DNA of 64,000 nucleotides from Rhodobacterales bacterium LSUCC0031 (GTDB lineage Bacteria; Pseudomonadota; Alphaproteobacteria; Rhodobacterales; Rhodobacteraceae), in the NCBI GenBank assembly GCA_015689735.1, contig WVSP01000003.1, forward strand, positions 434,001 to 498,000, read 5' to 3'. The notes beneath the pieces are model-generated. The model did no database searches. It saw only the letters and a list, made by a program, of their open reading frames with translations, and was not told where the DNA came from. The translations under genes and the position numbers were made by a program. The stretch's first letter is position 1; each line of letters begins with the position of its first letter. Shown here piece after piece: positions 43,466 to 53,313 of this stretch.

Positions 43466-44077
43466 CTAGATTAATCCGTATTCCCTTGCGCGCTGCACAG
43501 CCTCGGCCGTGGTGCGCGCCATCAGCTTTTGGCGCGCCGCGGTCAGGCGAGCCTTGAAAGCGCTTTCGGATATGCCCAGTCGGGCGGCGGCAGCTGCATG
43601 GCGGTCCCCATCCGCGATGCATCTTAAAGCGTCGGCCTGCGGGCGCGACAGGCGCGCGGGCGGCTCTGTCAGATCATGCATCCGCTGCACGATCCGATGG
43701 ATATGGGCCATCTCGTCATCGGTGAATTCACGGTCGGTGCGCGCGGCACCCGCAATGGTGCGCGACGACATCGGGCCGGTGGACGAGATCATGCCATAGC
43801 GCAGCCCGAATTGGGCAGCTTCGGTCAGAAGGCCAAAAGGATCGGGCAAACCGATCTGCGACCAGCGCCGCGTGCCAGAATGGCTTAAGCCCCAAGCCAG
43901 GGTCGGATCGCGCAGCCCATAGACCTTGGCTGTGTAAACCTCCTGCCAGGCTTCGGGATAGGTGTTGACCATGATGAGGGGCGAGACGTAGCGGATATGC
44001 AATCCCACGGCGAACCCCGCAGGCGCAGCGAGCGCTACCTCATGCAGCAAGAGATCAATAACCGGCGCTTTTGACAC
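43466..44077 (-). CDS. luxR: LuxR-family autoinducer-binding regulator
   Basis: A 203-residue regulator. The autoinducer-binding domain holds YGLRDPTLAWGL (the conserved Asp-Pro) and GTRRWSQIG (Trp). The C-terminal helix-turn-helix is LSRPQADALRCIADGDRHAAAAARLGISESAFKARLTAARQKL, ending AREYGLI as is usual for the family. It is somewhat short compared with the usual 230-250 residues, missing part of the N-terminal helix region. It lies directly upstream of luxI. A palindrome at 44090-44107 overlaps its probable promoter. Confidence 0.88.
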   Translation of the reverse strand: MSKAPVIDLLLHEVALAAPAGFAVGLHIRYVSPLIMVNTYPEAWQEVYTAKVYGLRDPTLAWGLSHSGTRRWSQIGLPDPFGLLTEAAQFGLRYGMISSTGPMSSRTIAGAARTDREFTDDEMAHIHRIVQRMHDLTEPPARLSRPQADALRCIADGDRHAAAAARLGISESAFKARLTAARQKLMARTTAEAVQRAREYGLI

Positions 44078-44089
44078 GAAAAACTATCC

Positions 44090-44107
44090 AAAAGGTCATG
44101 TCCTTTT
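44090..44107. promoter_or_regulatory. Palindrome in luxR promoter region
   Basis: AAAAGG (44090-44095) and CCTTTT (44102-44107) form a perfect 6-bp dyad across TCATGT. It lies 13 nt upstream of luxR and 65 nt from the divergent small gene. Lux boxes are about 20-bp dyads in such positions, but the sequence does not match the classical ACCTGT half-site, so the binding protein is uncertain. Confidence 0.4.
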
Positions 44108-44171
44108 AGACAGGTTGCCACATGAGCGGTCAACCGTATTCTCGGCCTATGGCGATGGATTGGTGAGACGA

Positions 44172-44372
44172 ATGGACGAAAAGATCGACCCGGGTCTTTT
44201 TGCGCGTCTCATGCGGCTTTCGCCGGGAACGCGCAGCGATATCTTGGAATATCTGGGCCAAGGCCCGGTGTCGTCGCAAGCGATGCTGGGTGGCGTGTTG
44301 CCAGCGCCTTCGGTCACGTCCGCATCTGCGGGACTGATCGGCGCATCAACACAGGGCAAGTCGGTCGAGTAG
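44172..44372 (+). CDS. Small hypothetical protein divergent from luxR
   Basis: A 66-residue protein (MDEKIDPGLFARLMRLSPGT..., ending STQGKSVE). ATG at 44172 has GGTGAG 7 nt upstream; GTG 44163 and TTG 44115 are in-frame alternatives. The first 35 residues would form helices (ARLMRLSPGTRSDILEYLGQG), and the rest is Ser/Ala/Gly-rich. No family recognised. Its place opposite luxR and codon use like its neighbours argue for a real gene. The stop is followed by the rplQ terminator. Confidence 0.5.
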   Translation: MDEKIDPGLFARLMRLSPGTRSDILEYLGQGPVSSQAMLGGVLPAPSVTSASAGLIGASTQGKSVE

Positions 44373-44382
44373 CGCACATGTG

Positions 44383-44407
44383 AAAACGCCCCCGCAAAGC
44401 AGGGGCG
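44383..44407 (-). terminator. Intrinsic terminator after rplQ
   Basis: On the minus strand CGCCCCTGC pairs with GCGGGGGCG (one G-U pair) across a 3-nt loop, followed by TTTT. It lies about 44 nt past rplQ and ends the ribosomal superoperon; the convergent small gene ends at 44372. Confidence 0.75.
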
Positions 44408-44450
44408 CGTTTCGATCGCAGTCCACGCCCCGGAAAGGGGCAATGATGGA

Positions 44451-44870
44451 TCAATCTTCGGCCATCTCTTCCACTGCAAGGCGCGCGCGGTCAGCCGCAC
44501 CCTTGGCATCGAGATCACGATCGACGAATTCGATGATCGCCATCGGTGCCATGTCGCCATAGCGGAAGCCCGCTTTCATGATGCGCACATAGCCGCCCTG
44601 ACGCGTCGCATAGCGGGGGCCGAGAATGTCGAAGAGCTTGGCCACATAAGCATCTTGCTTGAGTTGCGAGGCCGCCTGACGGCGGGCATGCAGATCGCCG
44701 CGCTTGCCCAGCGTGATCAGCTTTTCGATGATCGGGCGCAATTCCTTGGCCTTGGGCAGGGTGGTCTTGATCTGCTCATGTTCGATGAGCGAGCCGGCCA
44801 TGTTGGCGAACATCGCCTTGCGATGTTCGTGGGTCCGGTTCAGGCGGCGGTATCCGCGGGCGTGACGCAT
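44451..44870 (-). CDS. rplQ: 50S ribosomal protein L17
   Basis: A 139-residue protein starting [21 protein letters not shown], the L17 signature, with [23 protein letters not shown] and an acidic C-terminus. Last gene of the alpha operon. A REPIN-like element separates it from rpoA. Confidence 0.97.
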   Translation of the reverse strand: MRHARGYRRLNRTHEHRKAMFANMAGSLIEHEQIKTTLPKAKELRPIIEKLITLGKRGDLHARRQAASQLKQDAYVAKLFDILGPRYATRQGGYVRIMKAGFRYGDMAPMAIIEFVDRDLDAKGAADRARLAVEEMAED

Positions 44871-44962
44871 GGGTCAATCTCCTATCACATTTTGCTTTGT
44901 CCGGAGGTCCGTGCGTGCAGACCTCTCACCTATTGGGGCAGAATTGCCCTGGTTCCGGGGGC

Positions 44963-45024
44963 GTGCCGGGCTGAAGCCCGGCCTACCACCGATATCTGCC
45001 GTAGGCCGGGCTTCAGCCCGGCAC
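44963..45024. repeat. REPIN-like GTAG stem-loop doublet, copy 1
   Basis: The 24-bp arm GTGCCGGGC...CCTAC (44963-44986) is the exact inverted repeat of GTAGGCCGGGC...GGCAC (45001-45024), with a 14-nt spacer. Each arm is GTAG plus an internal palindrome (GCCGGGCT-GA-AGCCCGGC), the architecture of REP elements mobilised by RAYT transposases. It begins 4 nt past the rpoA stop and ends before the rplQ ribosome-binding site. Confidence 0.8.
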
Positions 45025-45028
45025 CACG

Positions 45029-46045
45029 TCAAAAGTTGTCTTCGTACTTCTTGGCCAGTTCTTCGATATTGTCTGGCGGCCAATCGACGATATCCATTCC
45101 AAGATGCAGGCCCATGCCCGAGAGCACTTCCTTGATCTCGTTGAGCGACTTGCGGCCGAAGTTCGGGGTGCGCAGCATCTCGGCTTCGGTTTTCTGGATC
45201 AAATCGCCGATATAGACGATGTTGTCGTTCTTGAGGCAGTTTGCCGAACGGACCGACAGTTCCAACTCGTCAACCTTTTTGAGTAGAAGCGGGTTGAACT
45301 CCAGATCATCCTCGGCGTCCGAGCGGCCAGCCGCCTCGGGTTCATCGAAGTTGACGAAGATCGACAGCTGATCTTGCAAGATGCGCGCGGCATAGGCCAC
45401 GGCGTCATCCGGCGTGAGCGAGCCATCGGTTTCCAGCTTGAGCGTCAGCTTGTCGTAATCGAGCACCTGACCTTCGCGGGTCGGCTGCACCTCGTAGGAG
45501 ACCTTTTTGATCGGCGCAAAGATCGCGTCGATCGGGATCAGGCCGATGGGCGCATCCTCGGGGCGGTTCTTGTCGGCCGAAACATAGCCCTTGCCGGTGT
45601 TGACCGTCAGTTCCATGTACAGATCGGCACCATCATCGAGGTGGCAGATCACGTGATCCTTGTTGAGGATCTCGATCCCCGCGCTTTCGGAGATGTCACC
45701 GGCGGTGACCACCTTGGGACCCTTGGCCGAGACGGAAAGCCGCTTTGGCCCGTCCACATCCATGCGGATCGCAACACCCTTGAGGTTCAGCACGATGTCG
45801 GTGACGTCTTCGCGCACACCGGCCACCGACGAAAACTCGTGCAGCACACCATCGATCTGGACGCTGGTGATGGCCGCACCCTGAAGCGAGCTCATCAGCA
45901 CGCGGCGCAGCGCGTTGCCGAGTGTCAGGCCAAAGCCGCGCTCGAGCGGTTCGGCGATCACCGTCGCCTTGCGCGCCGGATCTGTGCCGGGCTGAACGAC
46001 CAGCTGGGTGGGCTTGATCAGCTCTTGCCAATTCTTGTGGATCAT
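45029..46045 (-). CDS. rpoA: RNA polymerase alpha subunit
   Basis: A 338-residue protein from the ATG at 46045 ([12 protein letters not shown]). The N-terminal assembly domain includes [23 protein letters not shown] (the conserved GNALRR). The C-terminal domain includes [48 protein letters not shown], which binds UP elements and regulators. Normal length. Confidence 0.98.
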   Translation of the reverse strand: MIHKNWQELIKPTQLVVQPGTDPARKATVIAEPLERGFGLTLGNALRRVLMSSLQGAAITSVQIDGVLHEFSSVAGVREDVTDIVLNLKGVAIRMDVDGPKRLSVSAKGPKVVTAGDISESAGIEILNKDHVICHLDDGADLYMELTVNTGKGYVSADKNRPEDAPIGLIPIDAIFAPIKKVSYEVQPTREGQVLDYDKLTLKLETDGSLTPDDAVAYAARILQDQLSIFVNFDEPEAAGRSDAEDDLEFNPLLLKKVDELELSVRSANCLKNDNIVYIGDLIQKTEAEMLRTPNFGRKSLNEIKEVLSGMGLHLGMDIVDWPPDNIEELAKKYEDNF

Positions 46046-46155
46046 GCGTCGCCTCCATTCTTGCACCGGGCGGATCCAGCTCCGGCGCGCTCGAGGATCA
46101 AAATGACGTGGGCGGGCCACGCAGAACGCGTAGCCCGCCTTTGTTTGCGAATAGC

Positions 46156-46545
46156 TTAGACGCGGCGGCGCTTCGGTGGGCGGCAGCCGTTATGGGCGAT
46201 CGGGGTCACGTCGCGGATCGACGTGATCTGAAAGCCGCAGGCCGCAAGCGCACGCAACGCGCTTTCGCGACCCGAACCGGGGCCTTGCACCTCGACCTCA
46301 AGGGTCTTGACGCCATGTTCTTGTGCTTTCTTGCCAGCATCCTCAGCGGCCATCTGGGCGGCGAAGGGCGTCGATTTACGGCTGCCCTTGAAGCCCATGG
46401 TGCCAGAAGACGACCAGGAAATCGCATTCCCCTGAACGTCAGAGATCAGGATCTTGGTGTTGTTGAACGAAGAGTTCACATGCGCAACGCCGGCGGCGAT
46501 GTTCTTGGAAACCTTGCGCTTGGCGGGACGACGATCACGTGCCAT
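46156..46545 (-). CDS. rpsK: 30S ribosomal protein S11
   Basis: A 129-residue protein. [22 protein letters not shown] and [21 protein letters not shown] are S11 signatures, as is the terminal [18 protein letters not shown]. Located at the platform of the small subunit, near the mRNA exit. Confidence 0.97.
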   Translation of the reverse strand: MARDRRPAKRKVSKNIAAGVAHVNSSFNNTKILISDVQGNAISWSSSGTMGFKGSRKSTPFAAQMAAEDAGKKAQEHGVKTLEVEVQGPGSGRESALRALAACGFQITSIRDVTPIAHNGCRPPKRRRV

Positions 46546-46560
46546 TGAACCAGCCCTCCC

Positions 46561-46929
46561 TTACTTCTTCTTGCCGGCGATGGCCTTTGCGGGGCCTTTG
46601 CGCGTGCGTGCGTTGGTGTGGGTGCGCTGACCGCGCACGGGCAGGTTGCGGCGATGACGCAGGCCACGATAGCAGCCAAGGTCCATCAGGCGCTTGATGT
46701 TCATCTGCGTTTCACGGCGCAGGTCACCTTCGACCGAATAGTTCGCGTCGATATGCTCGCGGATCTGGAGCACTTCGGCATCGGACAATTCGTTTACGCG
46801 GCGGGCTTGGTCGATGCCGACCGCCTCGCAAATGGCCTTGGCCGAGGTGTGGCCGATACCGGTGATATAGGTGAGCGCGATCGGGACGCGCTTAGAGGTG
46901 GGGATGTTGACCCCTGCAATACGTGCCAA
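46561..46929 (-). CDS. rpsM: 30S ribosomal protein S13
   Basis: A 122-residue protein opening [30 protein letters not shown]. It keeps [52 protein letters not shown], which contacts tRNA and S19. First gene of the alpha-operon part; the promoter at 47084-47112 precedes it. The usual neighbour rpmJ (L36) is absent here. Confidence 0.97.
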   Translation of the reverse strand: MARIAGVNIPTSKRVPIALTYITGIGHTSAKAICEAVGIDQARRVNELSDAEVLQIREHIDANYSVEGDLRRETQMNIKRLMDLGCYRGLRHRRNLPVRGQRTHTNARTRKGPAKAIAGKKK

Positions 46930-47083
46930 GGTATTCTCGTCCTTTGCGTTGCGAGCCCGTAATTCCAGGCCCTTTTTTCACAACTCGAGGCCCTTGGTCG
47001 GGATGACCGAAGGACCCTTGCGTTCAGGTCGATCCCGCGCGGCAACTGCCGCACATGGATCATGATTCCCAGAGGGAAGTCGC

Positions 47084-47112
47084 CGTGTAGGCGCAATCCG
47101 GCGGGGCGTCAA
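47084..47112 (-). promoter_or_regulatory. Promoter for rpsM-rpsK-rpoA-rplQ
   Basis: On the minus strand TTGACG (47107-47112), preceded by C, is followed by 17 nt and TACACG (47084-47089), preceded by C. It matches the alphaproteobacterial CTTGAC-N17-CTANAC pattern. It lies in the 237-nt adk-rpsM gap. Confidence 0.65.
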
Positions 47113-47166
47113 GGGGCCGAAGCCTTGCTTGTCAAGCCAAATTTCTTTCGCCCCTGCCCGCAGTTA

Positions 47167-47751
47167 TCACGGCAGGGGGAGAAGCGCTGCGATATCGCCA
47201 GCGACCGCGTCGATATCCTTCAATCCATCAACCGCCTTGAGCATGCCCTTGGCATGATAATAGCCGATCAGCGGCGAGGTTTGCTTGTAATAGGCCATGA
47301 GCCGGGTCTTGAGGCTCTCGGCGTTGTCATCTGCCCGCACGGGTTGACCTGCGGCGCGGGCCTGTTCGGCGCGGCCCACGATGCGGTCAACCAACACCTC
47401 ATCATTGACGCGCAATTCGATCACCGCATCCAAGGATTGACCCATGTCGTTCAGCAGTTCGGTCAGCGCATCGGCCTGTGCCAATGTCCGGGGGAAGCCG
47501 TCGAAGATGAAGCCCGACCCGCCCTGCGCGAGCTTTTCGCGGATCAGGCCGATGACGATGTCATCGGTGACGAGCTGACCCTTGGCCATCACCTCGGCCA
47601 CGCGGCGACCCATCTCGCTGCCGGAGGCCTGCGCCTCGCGCAGCATGTCACCGGTGGATAATTGCACCAAGCCGCGTGTTTGCGTCAGGTTGGCGGCTTG
47701 CGTGCCTTTGCCAGCGCCGGGCGGGCCAAGGAGGATGATGTTCACACTCAT
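47167..47751 (-). CDS. adk: Adenylate kinase
   Basis: A 194-residue short-form kinase (no LID zinc finger). P-loop [41 protein letters not shown] and [27 protein letters not shown] are diagnostic. It converts AMP and ATP to two ADP. Overlaps secY by 4 nt, as is usual in the spc operon. Confidence 0.97.
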   Translation of the reverse strand: MSVNIILLGPPGAGKGTQAANLTQTRGLVQLSTGDMLREAQASGSEMGRRVAEVMAKGQLVTDDIVIGLIREKLAQGGSGFIFDGFPRTLAQADALTELLNDMGQSLDAVIELRVNDEVLVDRIVGRAEQARAAGQPVRADDNAESLKTRLMAYYKQTSPLIGYYHAKGMLKAVDGLKDIDAVAGDIAALLPLP

Positions 47752-49118
47752 CTGCGCGCAGGCGTCTTGCGTGGCTTGGCGGTCGTGCCTTTGCGGCCGC
47801 GCAGTTGCGATTTCTCGATCAGGCCCTCGTACTGATGGGCCAGAAGATGCGATTGCACCTGCTGCACGGTATCCATGCCGACCGACACGATGATCAGGAT
47901 CGACGTACCGCCGAAATAGGCCGTGATAGCGAGATTGGTGCGCACGATCTCAGGCATGAGGCAGACAAGCGCAAGATAGGCAGCACCCAGCACGAGCAAG
48001 CGATTGACGACATATTCCAGATATTCGGACGTCTTCTTGCCGGGGCGAATACCGGGGATAAAGCCGTTCTGGTTTTTGAGGTTGTCGGCGACATCATCGG
48101 TCTTGAAGGCCACGTTGAGCGTGTAGAAATAAGTGAAGAACACGATCATCGCCGCGAAGAACAACAGGTAAAGCGGCTGACCGGGGCCGAAATTGGCCAA
48201 GATCCACCCCATCACCGGACCTGCGGCTTCGCCGCCCGAAAAAGTAGTAAGCGTGGTGGGCAGCAGCAGGAGCGACGAGGCGAAGATCGCGGGGATCACG
48301 CCGGCGGGGTTCACCTTGACTGGCAGATGGCTGGAGCCGCCATCATAGACCTTCATCCCCACCTGACGGCGCGGGTACTGGATATGGATCTTGCGCAAGC
48401 TGCGCTCCATGAAGACCACAAAGAACAGCGTGCCGATCAGCATGACGATCACGCCAAGGATCGCAGGCGTCGAGAGTGCGCCGGAACGGCCCGACTCGAA
48501 GAATTGCGCCAAGGCGGCGGGGATTTCCGCGATGATGCCCACGAAGATGATCAGCGAAATGCCGTTGCCGATACCGCGCTGGGTGATCTGTTCGCCCAGC
48601 CACATCAGGAACATGGTGCCGCCGACCAGCGTGATCACGCAGGCCGCACGGAAAAACCAGCCGGGATCAGAGGCAAGGCCACCCGACTCCATGCTGACGG
48701 CGAGCCCATAAGCCTGAGCCGTGGCCAGCGCCACGGTACCATAGCGCGTATATTGGTTAAGCTTTTTGCGCCCTGCCTCACCCTCTTTCTTGAGCTGCTC
48801 GAAGGCCGGCACCATGGCCGACATGAGCTGCACGATGATCGAGGCCGAAATATAGGGCATGATACCCAAGGCAAAGACGCCCATCCGGCTGAGCGCGCCG
48901 CCGGTGAACATGTTGAGCACACCGCCGAGCCCGGCTGCGGCCTGATCGAAAAAGGCGCGCAATTCGACCCCGTCAATGCCGGGAACCGGGATATAGGTGC
49001 CAATGCGATAGATGATCAGTAGGCCGAGGGTGAACCAGATGCGCTGGCGCAATTCGGTCGCTTTGCCGAACGCCCCCCAGCTCATGTTCGCGGCCATTTG
49101 TTCCGCTGCTGATGCCAT
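47748..49118 (-). CDS. secY: Preprotein translocase subunit SecY
   Basis: A 456-residue channel protein with ten transmembrane helices. Motifs: [28 protein letters not shown] at the start, [22 protein letters not shown] (helix 2 with the plug region) and [41 protein letters not shown]. The ATG at 49118 ([12 protein letters not shown]) follows the family; a frame-open stretch further upstream is not protein-like. It forms the pore of SecYEG. Confidence 0.97.
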   Translation of the reverse strand: MASAAEQMAANMSWGAFGKATELRQRIWFTLGLLIIYRIGTYIPVPGIDGVELRAFFDQAAAGLGGVLNMFTGGALSRMGVFALGIMPYISASIIVQLMSAMVPAFEQLKKEGEAGRKKLNQYTRYGTVALATAQAYGLAVSMESGGLASDPGWFFRAACVITLVGGTMFLMWLGEQITQRGIGNGISLIIFVGIIAEIPAALAQFFESGRSGALSTPAILGVIVMLIGTLFFVVFMERSLRKIHIQYPRRQVGMKVYDGGSSHLPVKVNPAGVIPAIFASSLLLLPTTLTTFSGGEAAGPVMGWILANFGPGQPLYLLFFAAMIVFFTYFYTLNVAFKTDDVADNLKNQNGFIPGIRPGKKTSEYLEYVVNRLLVLGAAYLALVCLMPEIVRTNLAITAYFGGTSILIIVSVGMDTVQQVQSHLLAHQYEGLIEKSQLRGRKGTTAKPRKTPARR

Positions 49119-49224
49119 GACGCCTCTCTCATGGGCAATGCGCCGCCGGACCGGGTCTTGCGGTCCTGCGGCGCGGAAAAACCTTAAGCCTATGTAGGAC
49201 CGAACGACACGGCCCACAAGCGAC

Positions 49225-49242
49225 GGGGGGCCGCAGCCCCCC
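49225..49242 (-). other. GC hairpin between rplO and secY
   Basis: GGGGGG and CCCCCC pair across a 6-nt loop, 9 nt past the rplO stop. No U-tract follows. Together with the hairpins at 50772-50794 and 44963-45024 this shows that gaps in the operon hold stable structures; RNA stability or pausing is a possible role. Confidence 0.4.
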
Positions 49243-49250
49243 GATCTGGA

Positions 49251-49724
49251 TCACTCCGCCGCAGCGACCTGTGCGACCGTCAGCGTACCGCCTGCCTTTT
49301 CGACAGCTGCGACCGCTGCGCGCGATGCGCCGGTGACCGCGATGTTGAGCTTGGTCGTCACCTCGCCCTTGGCCAGGACCCGAATCCCGTCAAGCTTGCG
49401 CCGCACGAGACCAGACGCGACCAACGCATCCTCGGTGATGGCAGCGCTCGCGTCGATCTTGCCTGCCTCGACGAACTTGACGATGAGGCCCAGATTGACC
49501 ACGGCGAATTTCTTTTGGTTGGGCTTGTTGAAGCCGCGCTTGGGCAAGCGCTGGTAGAGCGGCATCTGGCCACCCTCGTAGGCGTTGATGGCAACGCCGG
49601 AACGGGATTTCTGACCCTTGATCCCGCGGCCAGCGGTTTTGCCCTTGCCCGAGCCGGGGCCACGCGCAACGCGCTTGGCTTTCTTGGTGGCGCCGGGATT
49701 GTCACGAAGTTCGTGCAGTTTCAT
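49251..49724 (-). CDS. rplO: 50S ribosomal protein L15
   Basis: A 157-residue protein with [41 protein letters not shown] at the start, the Gly/Lys-rich L15 signature. [21 protein letters not shown] follows. Assembly protein of the large subunit. Confidence 0.97.
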   Translation of the reverse strand: MKLHELRDNPGATKKAKRVARGPGSGKGKTAGRGIKGQKSRSGVAINAYEGGQMPLYQRLPKRGFNKPNQKKFAVVNLGLIVKFVEAGKIDASAAITEDALVASGLVRRKLDGIRVLAKGEVTTKLNIAVTGASRAAVAAVEKAGGTLTVAQVAAAE

Positions 49725-49829
49725 GTCGCTTCTCCTCTGACCGGATGTGACCCGCTTGCGACATGCGGGCCAACCTCGGTGTGTAAAATATGCAAGGGGG
49801 CAGCACCGCTGGGCCGCCCTGGGGGGCGC

Positions 49830-50018
49830 TTAGCCCCGCTCCTCGATGATTTCGACCAGATGCGGGATCTTGGCGACCATACCGCGCACCGAGGGGGTAT
49901 CCTCGAGCTCGCGGGTCTTGTGCATCTTGTTGAGGCCAAGACCAATCAAGGTCCGGCGCTGGATATCGGGGCGGCGTGCGGCCGAACCAATTTGTTTGAC
50001 GACGATGGTCTTTGCCAT
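49830..50018 (-). CDS. rpmD: 50S ribosomal protein L30
   Basis: A 62-residue protein. [50 protein letters not shown] is a standard L30 sequence. It follows rpsE by 3 nt. Confidence 0.96.
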   Translation of the reverse strand: MAKTIVVKQIGSAARRPDIQRRTLIGLGLNKMHKTRELEDTPSVRGMVAKIPHLVEIIEERG

Positions 50019-50021
50019 GGA

Positions 50022-50633
50022 TCAGGCCTCCTCGGCGATCTGCTGGGCCGCGTCATCGCGCTTGGGCAGAATGTCGGCAACTTTCTTGCCGCGACGTGCC
50101 GCAACCTGACGGGGCGATGTCTCGTTGCGCAGGCCATCGAGCGTGGCGCGGATCATGTTGTAGGGGTTTTGCGACCCGGTCGATTTGGCGACCACATCCT
50201 TGATGCCCAGCATCTCGAACACGGCGCGCATCGGACCACCGGCGATGATGCCGGTACCCTCGGGGGCGGTGCGCATGACCACGCGACCGGCGCCGTGATG
50301 GCCCTGCGCATCGTGATGAAGCGTGCGGCCCTCTTTCAACGGCACACGGATGAGTTGGCGGCGGGCCTGTTCGGTGGCCTTGCGGATCGCCTCGGGCACT
50401 TCCTTGGCTTTGCCCTTGCCGAAACCGACGCGGCCGCGCTGATCGCCCACGACCACGAGGGCCGCGAAACCAAAGCGCTTACCACCCTTCACCGTCTTGG
50501 AGACGCGATTGATGGCGACGAGGCGCTCTGCAAATTCCGGTGTTTCTTCACGCTCTTCGCGGCGGCGGCCACGGCGCTGGTCATTGCCGCGCTCGCCCCG
50601 GTCGCCGCGCTCACGCTGTTCACGTTCTGCCAT
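50022..50633 (-). CDS. rpsE: 30S ribosomal protein S5
   Basis: A 203-residue protein. The first ~35 residues are highly charged ([23 protein letters not shown]), longer than in E. coli. The core has [26 protein letters not shown] and [26 protein letters not shown] at 50633 was chosen since AAGGA lies 8 nt upstream; an ATG at 50642 overlaps that site. S5 contributes to decoding accuracy. Confidence 0.96.
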   Translation of the reverse strand: MAEREQRERGDRGERGNDQRRGRRREEREETPEFAERLVAINRVSKTVKGGKRFGFAALVVVGDQRGRVGFGKGKAKEVPEAIRKATEQARRQLIRVPLKEGRTLHHDAQGHHGAGRVVMRTAPEGTGIIAGGPMRAVFEMLGIKDVVAKSTGSQNPYNMIRATLDGLRNETSPRQVAARRGKKVADILPKRDDAAQQIAEEA

Positions 50634-50771
50634 GTTCGGCATCCTTCTGTCGGTGACGCCGCAGGGCGCCGGATTTTGGTCAACCGTGGTGAACCTATGG
50701 GTCTTGGCCCTGCGGTTCCCCGGTCATCGAAGGCGCCCCGATTGGTCCGCCTTGCAAGTTGGTTAGCGATG

Positions 50772-50794
50772 GTGGTGGGCAAATTGCCCACCAC
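50772..50794 (-). other. Hairpin between rplR and rpsE
   Basis: GTGGTGGGCA and TGCCCACCAC form a perfect 10-bp stem with a 3-nt loop, 5 nt past the rplR stop. No U-tract follows on the minus strand. It lies in a 166-nt gap otherwise empty of features, in which a long leader for rpsE is present. Confidence 0.45.
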
Positions 50795-50799
50795 ACCGA

Positions 50800-51159
50800 T
50801 CAGAACTTGAGCCCGCCTTCGCGCGCAGCATCGGCCAAGGCCTTGATGCGCCCGTGGAACAGGAAACCGCCGCGGTCGAAATAGACTTCTTCCACACCGG
50901 CTTTCTTCGCGCGCTCGGCAATCGCGGCGCCCACCTTTGCGGCGGCCTCCACGTTGTTTTTGCCCACGAAGCCCAGATCTTTTTCCAGCGAAGAGGCGGC
51001 GGCCAGCGTCACCCCGTTCACATCGTCGATCAGCTGGACGCTGATATTCTTGCTGGAACGATGGACCGACAGGCGGGGACGCCCATTTGCCATCGCGCGC
51101 AGTTTGTTCCGGTTGCGCAGGCGGCGCTTTTGGAACAGCTCTCTTTTGCTCAGTGCCAT
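50800..51159 (-). CDS. rplR: 50S ribosomal protein L18
   Basis: A 119-residue protein: [35 protein letters not shown] and [26 protein letters not shown] match L18, the 5S rRNA-binding protein. Confidence 0.96.
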   Translation of the reverse strand: MALSKRELFQKRRLRNRNKLRAMANGRPRLSVHRSSKNISVQLIDDVNGVTLAAASSLEKDLGFVGKNNVEAAAKVGAAIAERAKKAGVEEVYFDRGGFLFHGRIKALADAAREGGLKF

Positions 51160-51170
51160 ATGCGTCGCCC

Positions 51171-51704
51171 TTACTTCTTCTTGCCTTCCTTGCGGAAGAT
51201 ATACTCGCCCTTGTAGCGGATACCCTTGCCCTTATAGGGCTCGGGCGCACGCCACTCGCGGATGTTTGCGGCCACTTGGCCCACCAGCTGTTGGTCGATA
51301 CCTTCCACGACGATCTCGGTGTTCTTGGGCGTCGTGACGCTCACGCCAGCAGGCACGGCGAAATCGACATCATGGCTATAGCCAAGCGCCAGTTTCAGCG
51401 TGTTGCCCTGTGCCGTGGCGCGGTAACCCACACCCTGGATTTCAAGCTCGCGCTTGAAGCCCTCGCTTACGCCGGTCACCAGATTGGCGACCATGGAGCG
51501 TGACATGCCCCATTGCTGGCGCGCGCGCTTGGACTTGCCGCGCGGAATGACCGACACGGCGTTGTCGGCGACCGTCAGCGTGACGTCGTCGGTTGCAGTG
51601 AATGTGCGGGTGCCTTTTGGCCCCTTCACTTCGATGGTCTGGCCGGAGACGGAGGCAGAAACCCCCGACGGCAGCTCGACCGGTTTTTTCCCAATGCGAG
51701 ACAT
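51171..51704 (-). CDS. rplF: 50S ribosomal protein L6
   Basis: A 177-residue protein from the ATG at 51704. [21 protein letters not shown] is the L6 start; [32 protein letters not shown] and [23 protein letters not shown] complete it. An upstream extension in the same frame is not protein-like. Confidence 0.97.
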   Translation of the reverse strand: MSRIGKKPVELPSGVSASVSGQTIEVKGPKGTRTFTATDDVTLTVADNAVSVIPRGKSKRARQQWGMSRSMVANLVTGVSEGFKRELEIQGVGYRATAQGNTLKLALGYSHDVDFAVPAGVSVTTPKNTEIVVEGIDQQLVGQVAANIREWRAPEPYKGKGIRYKGEYIFRKEGKKK

Positions 51705-51717
51705 GTGCCGTTCCTCC

Positions 51718-52110
51718 TCAGAACACGGTGCAGAGCACTTCGCCGCCAACATTCTGCGCGCGGGCCGAAGCATCGGTCATCACGCCCTTGGACGTGGAAA
51801 CGATGGAAACGCCCAAGCCCTGACGGACCTGCGGAATGTCGCCAACGCCCAGATAGACGCGGCGGCCGGGTTTCGAGACGCGCTTGAGTTCGCGGATGAC
51901 CGGGGCGCCTTCGTAGTACTTCAGGCTGATCTCGAAGGCCGGATGGCCATTCGCGTCGGTCGCGGACTCAAAGCCACGAATATAGCCCTCGGCAGCCAGA
52001 ACATCGAGCACGCGGGCGCGCTGCTTGGAGGCCGGGGTCATGACGGTGGACTTACCACGCATCTGCGCATTGCGGATGCGGGTCAGCATATCGCCGATAG
52101 GATCATTCAT
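51718..52110 (-). CDS. rpsH: 30S ribosomal protein S8
   Basis: A 130-residue protein with [21 protein letters not shown] and the C-terminal [26 protein letters not shown]. In E. coli S8 binds its own message in the spc operon as a repressor, so a similar feedback is possible here. Confidence 0.97.
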   Translation of the reverse strand: MNDPIGDMLTRIRNAQMRGKSTVMTPASKQRARVLDVLAAEGYIRGFESATDANGHPAFEISLKYYEGAPVIRELKRVSKPGRRVYLGVGDIPQVRQGLGVSIVSTSKGVMTDASARAQNVGGEVLCTVF

Positions 52111-52122
52111 CGGGCGTTCTCC

Positions 52123-52428
52123 TTACCAGCTCGACTTGACCATGCCCGGGATCTGACCCATCGAGGCCAGATCGCGCAGCATGATCCGCGACATTTTCAG
52201 CTTGCGGTAATAGGCCTTGGGCCGCCCCGTCAGCTGGCAACGGTTGTGAAGCCGTGTGGGCGAAGAGTTGCGCGGCAATTGCGCCAATTTCAGGCGTGCC
52301 TTGAAGCGCTCTTCGAAGGGCTTCTGTTCATCATTTGCGATCTCTTTGAGCGCAGCGCGCTTGGCGGCATAGCGTGCCACCAGCTTCTGACGCTTGAGTT
52401 CGCGTTCAACCATGGAAACTTTTGCCAT
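52123..52428 (-). CDS. rpsN: 30S ribosomal protein S14
   Basis: A 101-residue protein, the long zinc-free type: [57 protein letters not shown]. Located at the head of the small subunit. Confidence 0.97.
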   Translation of the reverse strand: MAKVSMVERELKRQKLVARYAAKRAALKEIANDEQKPFEERFKARLKLAQLPRNSSPTRLHNRCQLTGRPKAYYRKLKMSRIMLRDLASMGQIPGMVKSSW

Positions 52429-52448
52429 GTGTCTCTCTCCCTCTCGCG

Positions 52449-53009
52449 TCAGGCGGTGAACGGCATGTTGAAGTTCTTGAGCAGCGATTTCGCTTCGGCA
52501 TCCGACTTTGCAGTCGTGACGATCACGATATCGAGGCCCCAGACTTCGTCGACCTTGTCGAAGTTGATCTCGGGGAACACGATGTGTTCCTTGATCCCCA
52601 TCGCAAAGTTGCCGCGCCCGTCGAATGCGGGTTTCACACCACGGAAGTCGCGGATGCGGGGCATTGCGACGGTGATCAGGCGGTCGAGGAAGTCATACAT
52701 GCGGTCGCCGCGCAGGGTGACCTTGGCGCCCAGCGTCATCCCCTCGCGGACGCGGAAACCCGCGATCGAGTTCTTGGCGATGGTGGCCACGGCCTGTTGA
52801 CCGGCGATGGTGGTCAGATCTTCGACAGCGGCTTTCGCCTTTTTGCTGTCACGGACCGACTCAGCACCGCAACCGATATTCAGCACGATCTTTTCCAGAC
52901 GCGGGATCTGCATATCGTTTTTATAGGCGAACTCTTCCTTCAGCGCGGGCTTGATCGTCTCGCGGTAGAAGGTCTTGAGGCGCGGGGTGTAGTTTGCGGT
53001 ATCAAGCAT
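52449..53009 (-). CDS. rplE: 50S ribosomal protein L5
   Basis: A 186-residue protein: [67 protein letters not shown] and [40 protein letters not shown]. Binds 5S rRNA. Its start overlaps the rplX stop by 8 nt. Confidence 0.97.
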   Translation of the reverse strand: MLDTANYTPRLKTFYRETIKPALKEEFAYKNDMQIPRLEKIVLNIGCGAESVRDSKKAKAAVEDLTTIAGQQAVATIAKNSIAGFRVREGMTLGAKVTLRGDRMYDFLDRLITVAMPRIRDFRGVKPAFDGRGNFAMGIKEHIVFPEINFDKVDEVWGLDIVIVTTAKSDAEAKSLLKNFNMPFTA

Positions 53010-53313
53010 CGATCACGTCCCCCGTGGTCTTGGCGACGCGCAGTTTCTTGCCGTCTTCGATCTTGAAGCCGACGCGCGTGGGCTTGCCGTTCTTATCCAG
53101 GAGCGCAAGATTCGAGAGCGCGATCGGCATCGCCTGCGGGATGCGGCCGCCCTGCGAGCTGGCGCTTTGCTTGGTGTGGCGGATCGCGATGTTGATGCCG
53201 TCCACGATGGCCTTGCCGTCCTGGGGCATGACAGCGGTGATCTCACCGCTCTTGCCCTTGTCCTTGCCGGCCAACACGACGACCTTGTCGCCTTTTTTCA
53301 GTTTGGCAGCCAT
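53002..53313 (-). CDS. rplX: 50S ribosomal protein L24
   Basis: A 103-residue protein with the KOW motif region ([27 protein letters not shown]) and [18 protein letters not shown]. Start ATG 53313 overlaps the rplN stop (ATGA). Assembly initiator protein. Confidence 0.97.
   Translation of the reverse strand: MAAKLKKGDKVVVLAGKDKGKSGEITAVMPQDGKAIVDGINIAIRHTKQSASSQGGRIPQAMPIALSNLALLDKNGKPTRVGFKIEDGKKLRVAKTTGDVIDA

Noticed and set aside
44090-44107. Classical lux box
   Set aside because: The dyad lacks the ACCTGT-type half-sites, so it is listed only as a palindrome of unknown binder.
46930-47166. rpmJ (L36) between adk and rpsM
   Set aside because: No 41-residue Cys/His basic protein is encoded in either strand of the gap; only a promoter is supported.
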